Of a stretch of 64,000 bases of DNA, positions 37,364 to 45,463 are shown in pieces. The notes under the pieces are model-generated. The model was not told where the DNA came from. It made no database searches and was given only the letters and a program-made list of their open reading frames with translations. The translations under genes and the position numbers were made by a program. The stretch is taken from positions 28,749-92,748 of the forward strand of contig DATKFW010000137.1 in the NCBI GenBank assembly GCA_035511075.1, read 5' to 3'. Positions within the stretch are counted from its first letter, which is position 1. Every line of letters starts with the position of its first letter. Source of the stretch: DATAUD01 sp035511075. GTDB taxonomy: Bacteria; Verrucomicrobiota; Verrucomicrobiia; Limisphaerales; Palsa-1400.

Positions 37364-38751
37364 ATCGAACCGCGGTCATCAATATTGTGGGCCTGACGGA
37401 ATCTCTCGTCGGTCCGCGCATGCCGCGCGTCGCCAAGTTCCGCGCCGGGGGCGCGGCGGCGCGCATCCTCCCGGCCTTTCCCGCGGTCACCTGCACCGCG
37501 CAGGCAAACTATTTGACAGGCTGCGCCGCGGCGCGGCACGGCATCGTCGGCAACGGCTGGTATGACCGCCAACTGGCCGAGACGCACTTTTGGAAGCAAT
37601 CCAATCATCTGGTGGCCGGCCCAAAAATCTGGGACCAAATGCGCCGGCGCGATCCCAAATTCACCTGCGCTCAATTGTTCTGGTGGTTCAACATGTATTC
37701 GTCCGCCGATTACTCGATTACACCCCGCCCCGCCTACCCAGCCGATGGCCGCAAGGTTTTCGACATTTATTCCTGGCCGCCGGCCATACGGCCGGAAATC
37801 AAGACTGCTTTGGGCGATTTTCCATTTCCGGCATTCTGGGGCCCAGCGGCCGGCGTTGACGGCCCGCATGGAAGCGCCGATGCCGCCTCCCGCTGGATTG
37901 CCGAGTCGGCCAAATGGATTGAAGAAAAATATTCCCCAACCCTCAGCCTCATTTATCTTCCTCATCTTGACTACAATTTGCAGCGCCTCGGCCCCTCGTC
38001 TCCCATGATCGCCACCGACTTGCGGCTGATCGATGATCTGGCCGGCAATCTTATCTCGTTTTTCCAGACTCGCGGCGTTCGCGTCGTGCTCCTTTCCGAA
38101 TACGGAATTGTTGACGTGCGGAAACCCGTCCATTTGAATCGAGTCTTTCGCGAGCAAGGCTGGCTTGCAATTCGGGAGGAGCTCGGTCTGGAATTGTTGG
38201 ATTGCGGAGCCAGCAAGGTCTTTGCCGTCGCCGACCACCAGGTGGCCCATGTTTATCTTAACGACCCTTCCCTCCAATCCCGCGCCCGCGATTTGCTCCT
38301 GCGCCAGCCGGGTGTCGAATCGGTTCTGGGCGAAAAGGAAAAAACGGAATTGGGCGTCAATCATCCCCGCTCCGGCGATTTGATCGCGGTGGCCGCCCCG
38401 GACGCCTGGTTCACGTACTACTATTGGCTGGACGACGCGCTCGCGCCGGATTTCGCGCGTTGCGTCGACATTCACCGCAAACCGGGCTACGACCCCGCCG
38501 AGCTTTTTTTGGATCCGCAAATCCCGGGTGTCAAGTTGAAGATCCTTTGGCGTCTCGCGCAAAAGAGGCTCGGTTTCCGGATGCTCATGGACGTGATCCC
38601 GTTGGATGCCGGCCTTGTTAAAGGCTCGCATGGCCGCCGCGCCGGCGTGCCCGCGGACCAGCCAGTTTTGATATGCGAGCCAGCCGCAGGCCAACTGCCC
38701 CCGCAAATCGATTCAACCGCCGTCTTTTCCGTCCTCGAAAATCAAATGTGA
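37357..38751 (+). CDS. eboF: EboF-like nucleotide pyrophosphatase/phosphodiesterase family protein
   Basis: This 464-residue member of the alkaline-phosphatase superfamily starts at a GTG that overlaps the eboD stop. The threonine nucleophile lies in FPAVTCTAQANYLTG and is followed by RHGIVGNGWYD, as in type I phosphodiesterases. The first metal Asp of the family (DG) reads VGLT, and the DHG segment reads EYGI (LLSEYGIVDVRKPVH), so metal ligands differ from typical enzymes. I recall these phrases as EboF-like. It ends 1 bp from the convergent Gfo/Idh gene. The function is unknown; whether it is catalytic is open. Confidence 0.7.
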   Translation: MLNRTAVINIVGLTESLVGPRMPRVAKFRAGGAAARILPAFPAVTCTAQANYLTGCAAARHGIVGNGWYDRQLAETHFWKQSNHLVAGPKIWDQMRRRDPKFTCAQLFWWFNMYSSADYSITPRPAYPADGRKVFDIYSWPPAIRPEIKTALGDFPFPAFWGPAAGVDGPHGSADAASRWIAESAKWIEEKYSPTLSLIYLPHLDYNLQRLGPSSPMIATDLRLIDDLAGNLISFFQTRGVRVVLLSEYGIVDVRKPVHLNRVFREQGWLAIREELGLELLDCGASKVFAVADHQVAHVYLNDPSLQSRARDLLLRQPGVESVLGEKEKTELGVNHPRSGDLIAVAAPDAWFTYYYWLDDALAPDFARCVDIHRKPGYDPAELFLDPQIPGVKLKILWRLAQKRLGFRMLMDVIPLDAGLVKGSHGRRAGVPADQPVLICEPAAGQLPPQIDSTAVFSVLENQM

Positions 38752-38752
38752 T

Positions 38753-40060
38753 TTACATCACATACGGCGGACGAAACGGGCGCGTCATCAACTCGCTTGC
38801 GTCCGGATCGTCAAGTATCTCTTCCTTCTCCACGTCCCAGCGAATCTTGCGCCCCAACATCATCGAGATCAATCCGAGATGCCCGGGAATCGCCGAATGA
38901 TGCGCCGTTTCCGCCGGCGCGATGGTCGGTATTCGCGACTTCACCGAGTCGATAAAATTGCGGTAATGATTGGTGGAACGGATGAGCTTGATTTTGACGT
39001 CGCTCTCGGGCAGTTCCTTGATGTCCTTCCAATCCTCCGTTGAAGCGTCGAATTTGCCGCGGTCCACCGACACCCATCCGTCGGCGCCGATCCATTTGGT
39101 GCCGCTGGCGATATCGTCGTAGCCGCCGGCAATCGTCATCCGGATGTCCTCCGGATACTTCAGGTCGATGCGGTATTTGGTGCAGGTGTTCCATACCGCG
39201 TCCGGCGCCGGAAAGTCGCCGTGCCCCTCCAATTCATACGGCCCGTTGGTGTCAAAACCCAGCCCCCAGTGCGCGATATCCACATGGTGTCCGACCCAAT
39301 CCATCAACTGCCCGCCGCCCGTGTTGTAATTCCAGCGCCAGTTCAAATGGCTGCGCGCCTTGATGTAAGGCACCATTTTCGAGGGGCCGATCCACGTGTT
39401 GTAATCCAGCTCGTGCGGCGGCTTGGTGATCTGTGTTTGGTCGCCGTCATGCGCGAAGTCGGTATGTCCCGACGGCAATCCCACTTCCACGCGCGAAACC
39501 TTGCCGATCATCCCGTTGCGCACGATTTCCGCGGCCTTGTGGAAGCTGCCGCTGGAACGCTGCCACGAGCCGGTCTGCCAAATGCATCCGTTTTCCTCCA
39601 CCGCCTGGACAATCCTCTGTTGCTCGGCGATGGTCTTGGCCAGCGGCTTTTCCCCGTAAATGTCCTTCTTATGCCGGGCGGCGTACACCGCGATTATTTC
39701 GTGCCAGTGGTCCGGCACGGCGATCATCACCGCGTCAATGTCCTTGCGCCCAATCATCTTTCGGAAATCATGAAATTTCTTGCAGCTCTTGTTCTTGTAA
39801 AAGCCATCGATCACATCGACGGACTTCTTAAGATGGTTCTTGTCGATGTTGCAGGAAGCGACCACCTGGCAATCGTTCAACGCCATCAACCCTTTCGTAT
39901 TATCCGGCGCGATCATCCCCCACCCAACGATGCCCACCGTTATTCGCTCCGAAGGCGCAGGTCGTCCGTCGCGACCCAATGCCGAGGCGGGAATGAAGGT
40001 GGGCATGGCAAAAGCGGCGCCGGCGGCGCCCGTCACGGCGATAAAACGCCGCCGGGTCAT
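38753..40060 (-). CDS. Tat-exported Gfo/Idh/MocA family oxidoreductase
   Basis: This 435-residue NAD(P)-dependent dehydrogenase has a twin-arginine signal (TRRRFIAVTGAAGAAF) at the start chosen at 40060. The Rossmann part follows (VGIVGWGMIAPDNTKG), then the conserved EKPLAKTIAEQQRIV segment (EKP is the cofactor-contact motif) and a C-terminal alpha/beta domain with NYNTGGGQLMDWVGHHVDIA. Such proteins are very numerous in Verrucomicrobiota and act on sugars or inositols; the substrate cannot be read from sequence. An in-frame ATG at 40090 would extend the leader by ten residues. Confidence 0.88.
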   Translation of the reverse strand: MTRRRFIAVTGAAGAAFAMPTFIPASALGRDGRPAPSERITVGIVGWGMIAPDNTKGLMALNDCQVVASCNIDKNHLKKSVDVIDGFYKNKSCKKFHDFRKMIGRKDIDAVMIAVPDHWHEIIAVYAARHKKDIYGEKPLAKTIAEQQRIVQAVEENGCIWQTGSWQRSSGSFHKAAEIVRNGMIGKVSRVEVGLPSGHTDFAHDGDQTQITKPPHELDYNTWIGPSKMVPYIKARSHLNWRWNYNTGGGQLMDWVGHHVDIAHWGLGFDTNGPYELEGHGDFPAPDAVWNTCTKYRIDLKYPEDIRMTIAGGYDDIASGTKWIGADGWVSVDRGKFDASTEDWKDIKELPESDVKIKLIRSTNHYRNFIDSVKSRIPTIAPAETAHHSAIPGHLGLISMMLGRKIRWDVEKEEILDDPDASELMTRPFRPPYVM

Positions 40061-40150
40061 GGTGGACCGGCCGATTGGATTTTTGATCATATCGGCAATC
40101 ATGCGCCGGATGCCGCCGGAAACCAGAGAAAAAAAATTGAAAAATTGACG

Positions 40151-41731
40151 ATGAAGTTCCCGCCGGCGCAACCTTCACGCCGAATCGCGCCGCCAATGGA
40201 TTTTATTGTTTTTGAAGACGAACACCTGCTGGCGATCAACAAGCCGGCTGGCTGGAACACCCATTCCCCCGCGCCCTTCGCAGGCGAGGGGCTCTACGAA
40301 TGGCTGCGCAATCGCGAGCCGCGCTGGAGCGGGCTCTCCATCATTCATCGTCTTGACAAAGAAACCTCCGGACTGATCGTTTTCGGAAAGACGCCGGCCG
40401 CCAACCGCTCCCTCACCCGGCAATTTGAAAAAGGCCTGGCGCGCAAAACTTACCTATTATTGACAGATCGCAAGACAACTTTTCAGAATTTGCGCGTTCG
40501 TTCCGCCCTCGTCCGCGTCGGGGAAAGGTATGTCGTCCGCCCGCCTCACGCCGGCGCCGCCATCGCTGAAACAGTGTTCCGCCGCGCCGGCGCGATGATC
40601 CAGGCCGCCCCACTTACGGGCAAGACCCACCAGATCCGCGTCCACGCCGCCGAACACGGCTTTCCAATTCTTGGGGATGCCCTTTATGGTGGGGCGCCGG
40701 GGCCCCGCCTCTGTTTGCACGCGGCGAATTTGACCCTCGAACATCCCGCTACCCGTCTGCCCCTTTCCCTTTCCGCTCCGGTGGACTTCGCGGCGGATTC
40801 CCGCCTCGCGTTGCGCGCGGCGATCATTGATCCCGCCTTGACCGATGCCTTCCGGGTCCTCCACGGCGCGGCGGACGGATGGCCCGGACTTTACATCGAC
40901 CGCCTCGGAGACTATCTGCTGGCCCAATCCGCGGCGCCGTTGTCCGCACCGCAAAAAGAACGGGTCCAGGAGTGCGCGTTCCGGCTCGGCTCCCGCGGCG
41001 TCTATCATAAAATGCTCCAACGTGAAGACCGTGCGGCGCCGCAATGCCTTTGGGGAACGCCCGCGCCGCAGGAATTTTCCATCCGCGAAAACGGGCCGCG
41101 CTTCGCGTTGCGCCTCGACGAGGGCTACTCCGCCGGTCTCTTCCTGGACCAGCGGGACAATCGACGCCGCCTTCTGACTCGTCACATCGCGGCGGGTTTT
41201 GAAATTCCGGCCGCGCCCGAAATTCTCAACGCGTTCGCGTACACTTGCGGATTCTCCGTTTGCGCGGCCGTCGCTGGCGCGCGAGTGACCAGCCTGGACC
41301 TCTCGAAAAATTACCTCGATTGGGGCCGGCGCAATTTCGCGCTCAACGCGATCGATCCCGCCGGGCACGATTTCATTTTCGGTGATGCCTTTGACTGGTT
41401 GCGCCGAATGGCCAGGAAGAAACGTCTGTTCGACGTGATCCTTCTCGACCCGCCGACTTTTTCCCGCTCCAAAGAAAGCGGCGTTTTCCAGGCGGAAAAA
41501 CATTATGGCATGCTCGCCGCCGCCGCGCTGCCGCTCTTGAAACGCGGCGGGATTTTATTTGCCTCGACCAATGCGGCTGGGTTTGCTCCGGAGGATTTCC
41601 TGGAAAGCCTCACCGCCGCGATGTCCGGACGCCGCGTGTTGCAGCGCCATTACGCCCCGCAGCCGCCGGATTTTCCAGTCGAGCGCGCCGAGGCCGCCTA
41701 TTTAAAGACGGTGTGGCTGCGCGTCGATTGA
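40151..41731 (+). CDS. Fusion: RluA-type pseudouridine synthase + RlmI-like rRNA methyltransferase
   Basis: This encodes about 526 residues. Residues 16-220 are an RluA-family pseudouridine synthase: LLAINKPAGWNTHS, then the catalytic aspartate in SIIHRLDKETSGLIVFGKT, and KTHQIRVHAAEHGFPILGD. Residues 240-526 match the catalytic half of the RlmI/RlmK methyltransferases: GLYIDRLGDYLLAQ, GLFLDQRDNRRRLL, SAM-binding NAFAYTCGFSVCAA and VILLDPPTFSRSK. The PUA domain that RlmI normally has is not seen; the synthase occupies its place. One polypeptide may thus modify rRNA in two ways. The ATG at 40196 is an alternative start. Confidence 0.88.
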   Translation: MKFPPAQPSRRIAPPMDFIVFEDEHLLAINKPAGWNTHSPAPFAGEGLYEWLRNREPRWSGLSIIHRLDKETSGLIVFGKTPAANRSLTRQFEKGLARKTYLLLTDRKTTFQNLRVRSALVRVGERYVVRPPHAGAAIAETVFRRAGAMIQAAPLTGKTHQIRVHAAEHGFPILGDALYGGAPGPRLCLHAANLTLEHPATRLPLSLSAPVDFAADSRLALRAAIIDPALTDAFRVLHGAADGWPGLYIDRLGDYLLAQSAAPLSAPQKERVQECAFRLGSRGVYHKMLQREDRAAPQCLWGTPAPQEFSIRENGPRFALRLDEGYSAGLFLDQRDNRRRLLTRHIAAGFEIPAAPEILNAFAYTCGFSVCAAVAGARVTSLDLSKNYLDWGRRNFALNAIDPAGHDFIFGDAFDWLRRMARKKRLFDVILLDPPTFSRSKESGVFQAEKHYGMLAAAALPLLKRGGILFASTNAAGFAPEDFLESLTAAMSGRRVLQRHYAPQPPDFPVERAEAAYLKTVWLRVD

Positions 41732-41780
41732 GCCAGAAAGTCTCATTGCGAGTGTGGAGCGAATTCGTTAGATTGGCCCA

Positions 41781-42341
41781 GTGCAGGCGCCGACCAAACA
41801 TCGTTTCAATGTGAACGAGTACTATCGCATGGGCGAGACGGGTGTCTTGCCCCCCGATGCGCGTGTAGAACTTCTCGACGGAGAAATCTTTGATATGTCC
41901 CCCATCGGCCCCTTCCACGGTGGTGTCACGAACCACCTGACTCAATTGTTCGCCGCTGCCGCCAAAGGCCGCTGGATGGTCTCGGCCGGAACACCGGTGC
42001 GCCTGGATGACTTTTCCGAGCCGCAGCCAGATATCATGTTGGTCAAGCCGAGCGCGGATTTTTATCGAAAGGCCCACCCTCGACCGGCTGACGTTTATCT
42101 GTTGATCGAGGTCGCCGACACGTCCCTGATGAGGGATGTAACAGAAAAACTTCCGGTTTACGGTCGCTCCGGCGTTGCGGAGGTTTGGATTGTGAATCTC
42201 AATGATGAATCGATTGAGGTTTATCGCCAGCCCCAATTCACCGGTTACGGAAGCAAGACGGTCCTGTCGCCGGGCGACCTTGCCAGACCGCAAGCCTTCC
42301 CCGACGTGGCCATAGACGTCGCGGATCTTTTAAAGCGTTAA
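41781..42341 (+). CDS. Uma2 family (DUF820) putative endonuclease
   Basis: This 186-residue protein with a GTG start matches Uma2/DUF820: RVELLDGEIFDMSPIGPFHG, then EPQPDIMLVKP, LLIEVADTSLMRDVTEKLPV and AEVWIVNL. The D...ExA pattern resembles PD-(D/E)xK nucleases, the basis of the family name; activity is not established. Such genes occur in many copies in cyanobacteria and related environmental lineages. It lies 49 bp after the fusion gene and 113 bp before rph. Confidence 0.9.
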   Translation: MQAPTKHRFNVNEYYRMGETGVLPPDARVELLDGEIFDMSPIGPFHGGVTNHLTQLFAAAAKGRWMVSAGTPVRLDDFSEPQPDIMLVKPSADFYRKAHPRPADVYLLIEVADTSLMRDVTEKLPVYGRSGVAEVWIVNLNDESIEVYRQPQFTGYGSKTVLSPGDLARPQAFPDVAIDVADLLKR

Positions 42342-42454
42342 GTGCCTGGAAGACTTTTCTTGGAACTCATCTCGTAAATAGGGGATGGGTCATCACCGGG
42401 AAATCCGTCTTTCTCGTTGCCCAGGCGCCAGGCCCGCTCTAACATTTGTCAAAC

Positions 42455-43204
42455 ATGGCCCATGCCACAATATCTCTGTTTGTCCGTTCAGATGGACGGC
42501 TTCCTGATCAACTCCGCGCCGTCCGTTTCCAAAACGGCATCGCTCCCTATGCCGCCGGCTCCACCCTCATTGAGTGGGGCGACACACGCGTCATTTGCGG
42601 CGTCACTGTCGAGGAAACAGTCCCGCGCTGGATGAAAGAGCAGAACGTCCCCGGCGGCTGGATTACGGCCGAGTATTCGATGCTCCCTTACTCCACGCTG
42701 ACGCGAAAGCCGCGCGACATTTCCAAGGGCAAGATTGATGGGCGCTCGCAGGAAATCCAGCGGCTCATAGGCCGCGCGATGCGGGCGGCACTCGATCTGG
42801 AGAAGGCGGGCCCGCGCACCTTTTGGGTCGATTGCGATGTCCTCCAGGCCGACGGCGGCACCCGCACTGCGGCGATCACCGGGAGTTTTGTCGCCATGGC
42901 GCTGGCCCTCCGTTCGCTTCAGGCGGCGGGCAAGGTGCCAATCGACCTGAGCCTCAAACCGGTTGCGGCCGTCAGCGTGGGCATTGTGCAATCCGAACCC
43001 CTGCTCGATCTGTCCTACGTCGAGGATGTCGCCGCCTCGGTGGATATGAACCTGGTGATGAACGCCCAGGGCGAATTTATCGAGTTGCAAGGCACCGGCG
43101 AGGAAGCCTCCTACACCGAGTCCCAATTGGCCGCCATGCTCGCGCTCGGAAAAACCGGCATAACCCGTCTCCTGGCATTGCAACAAGCCGCCCTGGAGCA
43201 TTAG
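42455..43204 (+). CDS. rph: Ribonuclease PH
   Basis: This phosphorolytic 3'-exoribonuclease trims tRNA 3' ends. The 249-residue product has the full family wording: GSTLIEWGDTRVICGVTVEE, GWITAEYSMLPYSTLTRKPR, GRSQEIQRLIGRAMRA, TFWVDCDVLQADGGTRTAAITG and LDLSYVEDVAASVDMNLVM. Phosphate-binding arginines fall in the GTRTAAI segment. The ATG at 42455 is chosen; a TTG three codons earlier is possible. It converges with the GH95 gene 27 bp away. Confidence 0.96.
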   Translation: MAHATISLFVRSDGRLPDQLRAVRFQNGIAPYAAGSTLIEWGDTRVICGVTVEETVPRWMKEQNVPGGWITAEYSMLPYSTLTRKPRDISKGKIDGRSQEIQRLIGRAMRAALDLEKAGPRTFWVDCDVLQADGGTRTAAITGSFVAMALALRSLQAAGKVPIDLSLKPVAAVSVGIVQSEPLLDLSYVEDVAASVDMNLVMNAQGEFIELQGTGEEASYTESQLAAMLALGKTGITRLLALQQAALEH

Positions 43205-43231
43205 TGCGTGTTTTCAAACCCACCCTCCGGT

Positions 43232-45463
43232 TTATTCTCCGGTCCGCTTCAGGCTGCCGTCAAAAGTCACCGGCTTGCCGGGATCAATCGAAAAATCGAC
43301 CGTCCTCTTGCCATAACGCACCGTGCCTTTTGTCGGCGTCAAGGCGCGAACGACGGCGCCACTCAACTTGCCGTCAGCCCACGATTCATCGACTTCAAAA
43401 CCGCCGCGCGCGCGCAACCCTTTGACTGAACCCTCCGGCCAGACTCCCGGCAGCGCCGGCAAGAGTTGGATCTCTCCGTCCTGGCTTTGAACAAGCATCT
43501 CCGCCATGCCGGCGGTGACGCCGAAGTTGCCGTCCATCTGCATCGGCGGATGGAGGCCGAAAAGATTAGGGCAGGTATTCCGATCGGAAAAAAGCTGTTG
43601 CAGCATTTTGTGGGCGTCGTCCCCGTCGCCCAAACGGGCGTAGAGCGACGTGCGCCAGGCAAACGACCACTCGCGCACGTCGCTGTCCGGTGAAATCCCC
43701 CGCGCATCCAGCGAAACCTTCGCCGCCGCCGCAAGTGCGGGCGTCGTGCCGGGCGTGATCTGATGGCCGGGATAAACGGCAAAAAGATGCGACGTGTGGC
43801 GGTGATGATCGTTGCGTGTGTCGAATTCCAGGTGCTCCCGCTCGGAATTGGTCTTCTCCGTCCGCCACTCCAGTAACTGCCCCCAACTGCCAATGCCCGG
43901 CGTCAGCAACCTGTCGCGCATGCCCGCGATCTTGTCGCGATAATCGCGGTCGATCCCCAGCGCGTCGGCCGCGCGCGTGTAATTGTCAAATAAATCCCAT
44001 ACAATCTCCTGGTTGTAACTCACCCCATCTTCAACCGGGCCGTGTTCCGGCGACCAGCCTTTCGGCACCACGAGGCGTCCGTCGGGCAGCGCCTCCAGGT
44101 GGTCTTCCCAGAATTCGCACGTCTCCTTCATGATGGGATACGCCGTGCGCCGCAAAAAATCCCTATCCCGCGTAAACTCGTAGTGCTCCCAAAAATGCCG
44201 GCAGTACCACGCGTTGGCCGTCTTGTCCCAATTCCATCCCATGCCGCCGTAAATGTTATGCGACGTCCGGATGGCGAATCCGCGCGCGGACATCTGCCCC
44301 GACGGCGTCTTGAATTCAGGCGAAGCCGCGGTCGCCTTGCGCCACGCCGGTAGCTGGCTGTCAACCAAATTGAAAAACGGCAATTGGCACTCCGGCAAGC
44401 CGGTCGGCTCCGCCGGCCAGTAATTCATCTCGACGTTGATGTTCGCGTGATAATCGCTGTGCCACGCAGGGTCGTTGCGGTCGTTCCACAGCCCCTGTAA
44501 GTTGGCCGGCAGTCCCCCCGGCCGCGAGCAGGAGATCAGCAGGTAGCGCCCATATTGAAAAAGTAGCGTCTCCAGTTCGGGATCGATTCTTTGGAAAGCC
44601 TCCAGTCGCCGTTGATCCGTCGGCAGCCCGCGCTGCGCCGCCGACGACGGGCCAAGATCGAGCGCGACCCGGTCGAACAGGGACCGAAAATCGGTTTCAT
44701 GCTCTCGTTCGAGCGCGTCGTAACTCTTTTGGGAAGCCGCTTCGAGCAAGGTGGTCAGGCGTTGATGCGGGTCCCGGCCGCGATAATGTTTCGCGTAATT
44801 CATCGCATAATCCGTGCCCGCCGCAATCAACAGCGTGAACCCGTCGCAACGGCTGAAAGCCAGCGATGTCCCGTTGGACTCAACCGAACCACCCTCCGGC
44901 AGAATCACTATTTGCCATTCGTACTTGAGGCCGTTTTCCAGCGCGCTGGCGACCGTCAATCGGTTCGTCCCAACCACCGTTGCGGCGCCATGCGAGTCGC
45001 GGAGTTCGATCTGGCCCGTATAGCTTCCCGGTTTGTCCGCCGAAAACCGCGCCACGAGCACTCCGGCCGGGTGGCTGCAAAAGAATTCGCGCTCATGCTT
45101 CACGCCGCCGGCCTCGTAACGAACGCGCGACAATGCCGTTCCAATGTCCAGCTCGCGCCGGTAATCCACAGCATTGGTGTGCGCGGGCAGGCGGACCACC
45201 GCGTCGCCGAAAGTTTGATAGGATCCCATTGTCCCGTCCTCGCCCGATGGATTTTCGCCTCCCGTCCAAAAACTGTCCTCGGTGATGTTGACACGTTCCT
45301 CGTCTGGAGCGCCGTAGATCAACCCGCCCATGTGGCCGTTGCCGATGGCAAGGGCTTCATTCATTCCGCTTCGGGCTGGCTGCCGGTACCAAAGCGTCAG
45401 TTCGCTGGCCGGGCAGGTATAAACAAGTCCAATGGCAAGAAAAGCTGCAACCGTCAATCTCAT
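43232..45463 (-). CDS. Secreted glycoside hydrolase family 95 (alpha-L-fucosidase type)
   Basis: This 743-residue exported enzyme has a signal peptide (MRLTVAAFLAIGLVYTCPAS). It starts LTLWYRQPARSGMNEALAIG, the standard GH95 N-terminus, then NITEDSFWTGGENP. Further family stretches are LFQYGRYLLISCSRPGGLPANLQGLWNDRNDPAWHSDYH (about 300) and NEMNYWPAEPTGL-like wording shortly after. GH95 enzymes invert alpha-1,2-fucose or galactose links. The stop/start overlap with xylB (ATGA) shows cotranscription, so sugar release and phosphorylation may be linked. Confidence 0.92.
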   Translation of the reverse strand: MRLTVAAFLAIGLVYTCPASELTLWYRQPARSGMNEALAIGNGHMGGLIYGAPDEERVNITEDSFWTGGENPSGEDGTMGSYQTFGDAVVRLPAHTNAVDYRRELDIGTALSRVRYEAGGVKHEREFFCSHPAGVLVARFSADKPGSYTGQIELRDSHGAATVVGTNRLTVASALENGLKYEWQIVILPEGGSVESNGTSLAFSRCDGFTLLIAAGTDYAMNYAKHYRGRDPHQRLTTLLEAASQKSYDALEREHETDFRSLFDRVALDLGPSSAAQRGLPTDQRRLEAFQRIDPELETLLFQYGRYLLISCSRPGGLPANLQGLWNDRNDPAWHSDYHANINVEMNYWPAEPTGLPECQLPFFNLVDSQLPAWRKATAASPEFKTPSGQMSARGFAIRTSHNIYGGMGWNWDKTANAWYCRHFWEHYEFTRDRDFLRRTAYPIMKETCEFWEDHLEALPDGRLVVPKGWSPEHGPVEDGVSYNQEIVWDLFDNYTRAADALGIDRDYRDKIAGMRDRLLTPGIGSWGQLLEWRTEKTNSEREHLEFDTRNDHHRHTSHLFAVYPGHQITPGTTPALAAAAKVSLDARGISPDSDVREWSFAWRTSLYARLGDGDDAHKMLQQLFSDRNTCPNLFGLHPPMQMDGNFGVTAGMAEMLVQSQDGEIQLLPALPGVWPEGSVKGLRARGGFEVDESWADGKLSGAVVRALTPTKGTVRYGKRTVDFSIDPGKPVTFDGSLKRTGE

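Noticed and set aside
37057..38706. A 549-residue minus-strand frame across the eboD/eboF genes.
   Set aside because: It is antisense to two supported genes and has no recognisable domain.
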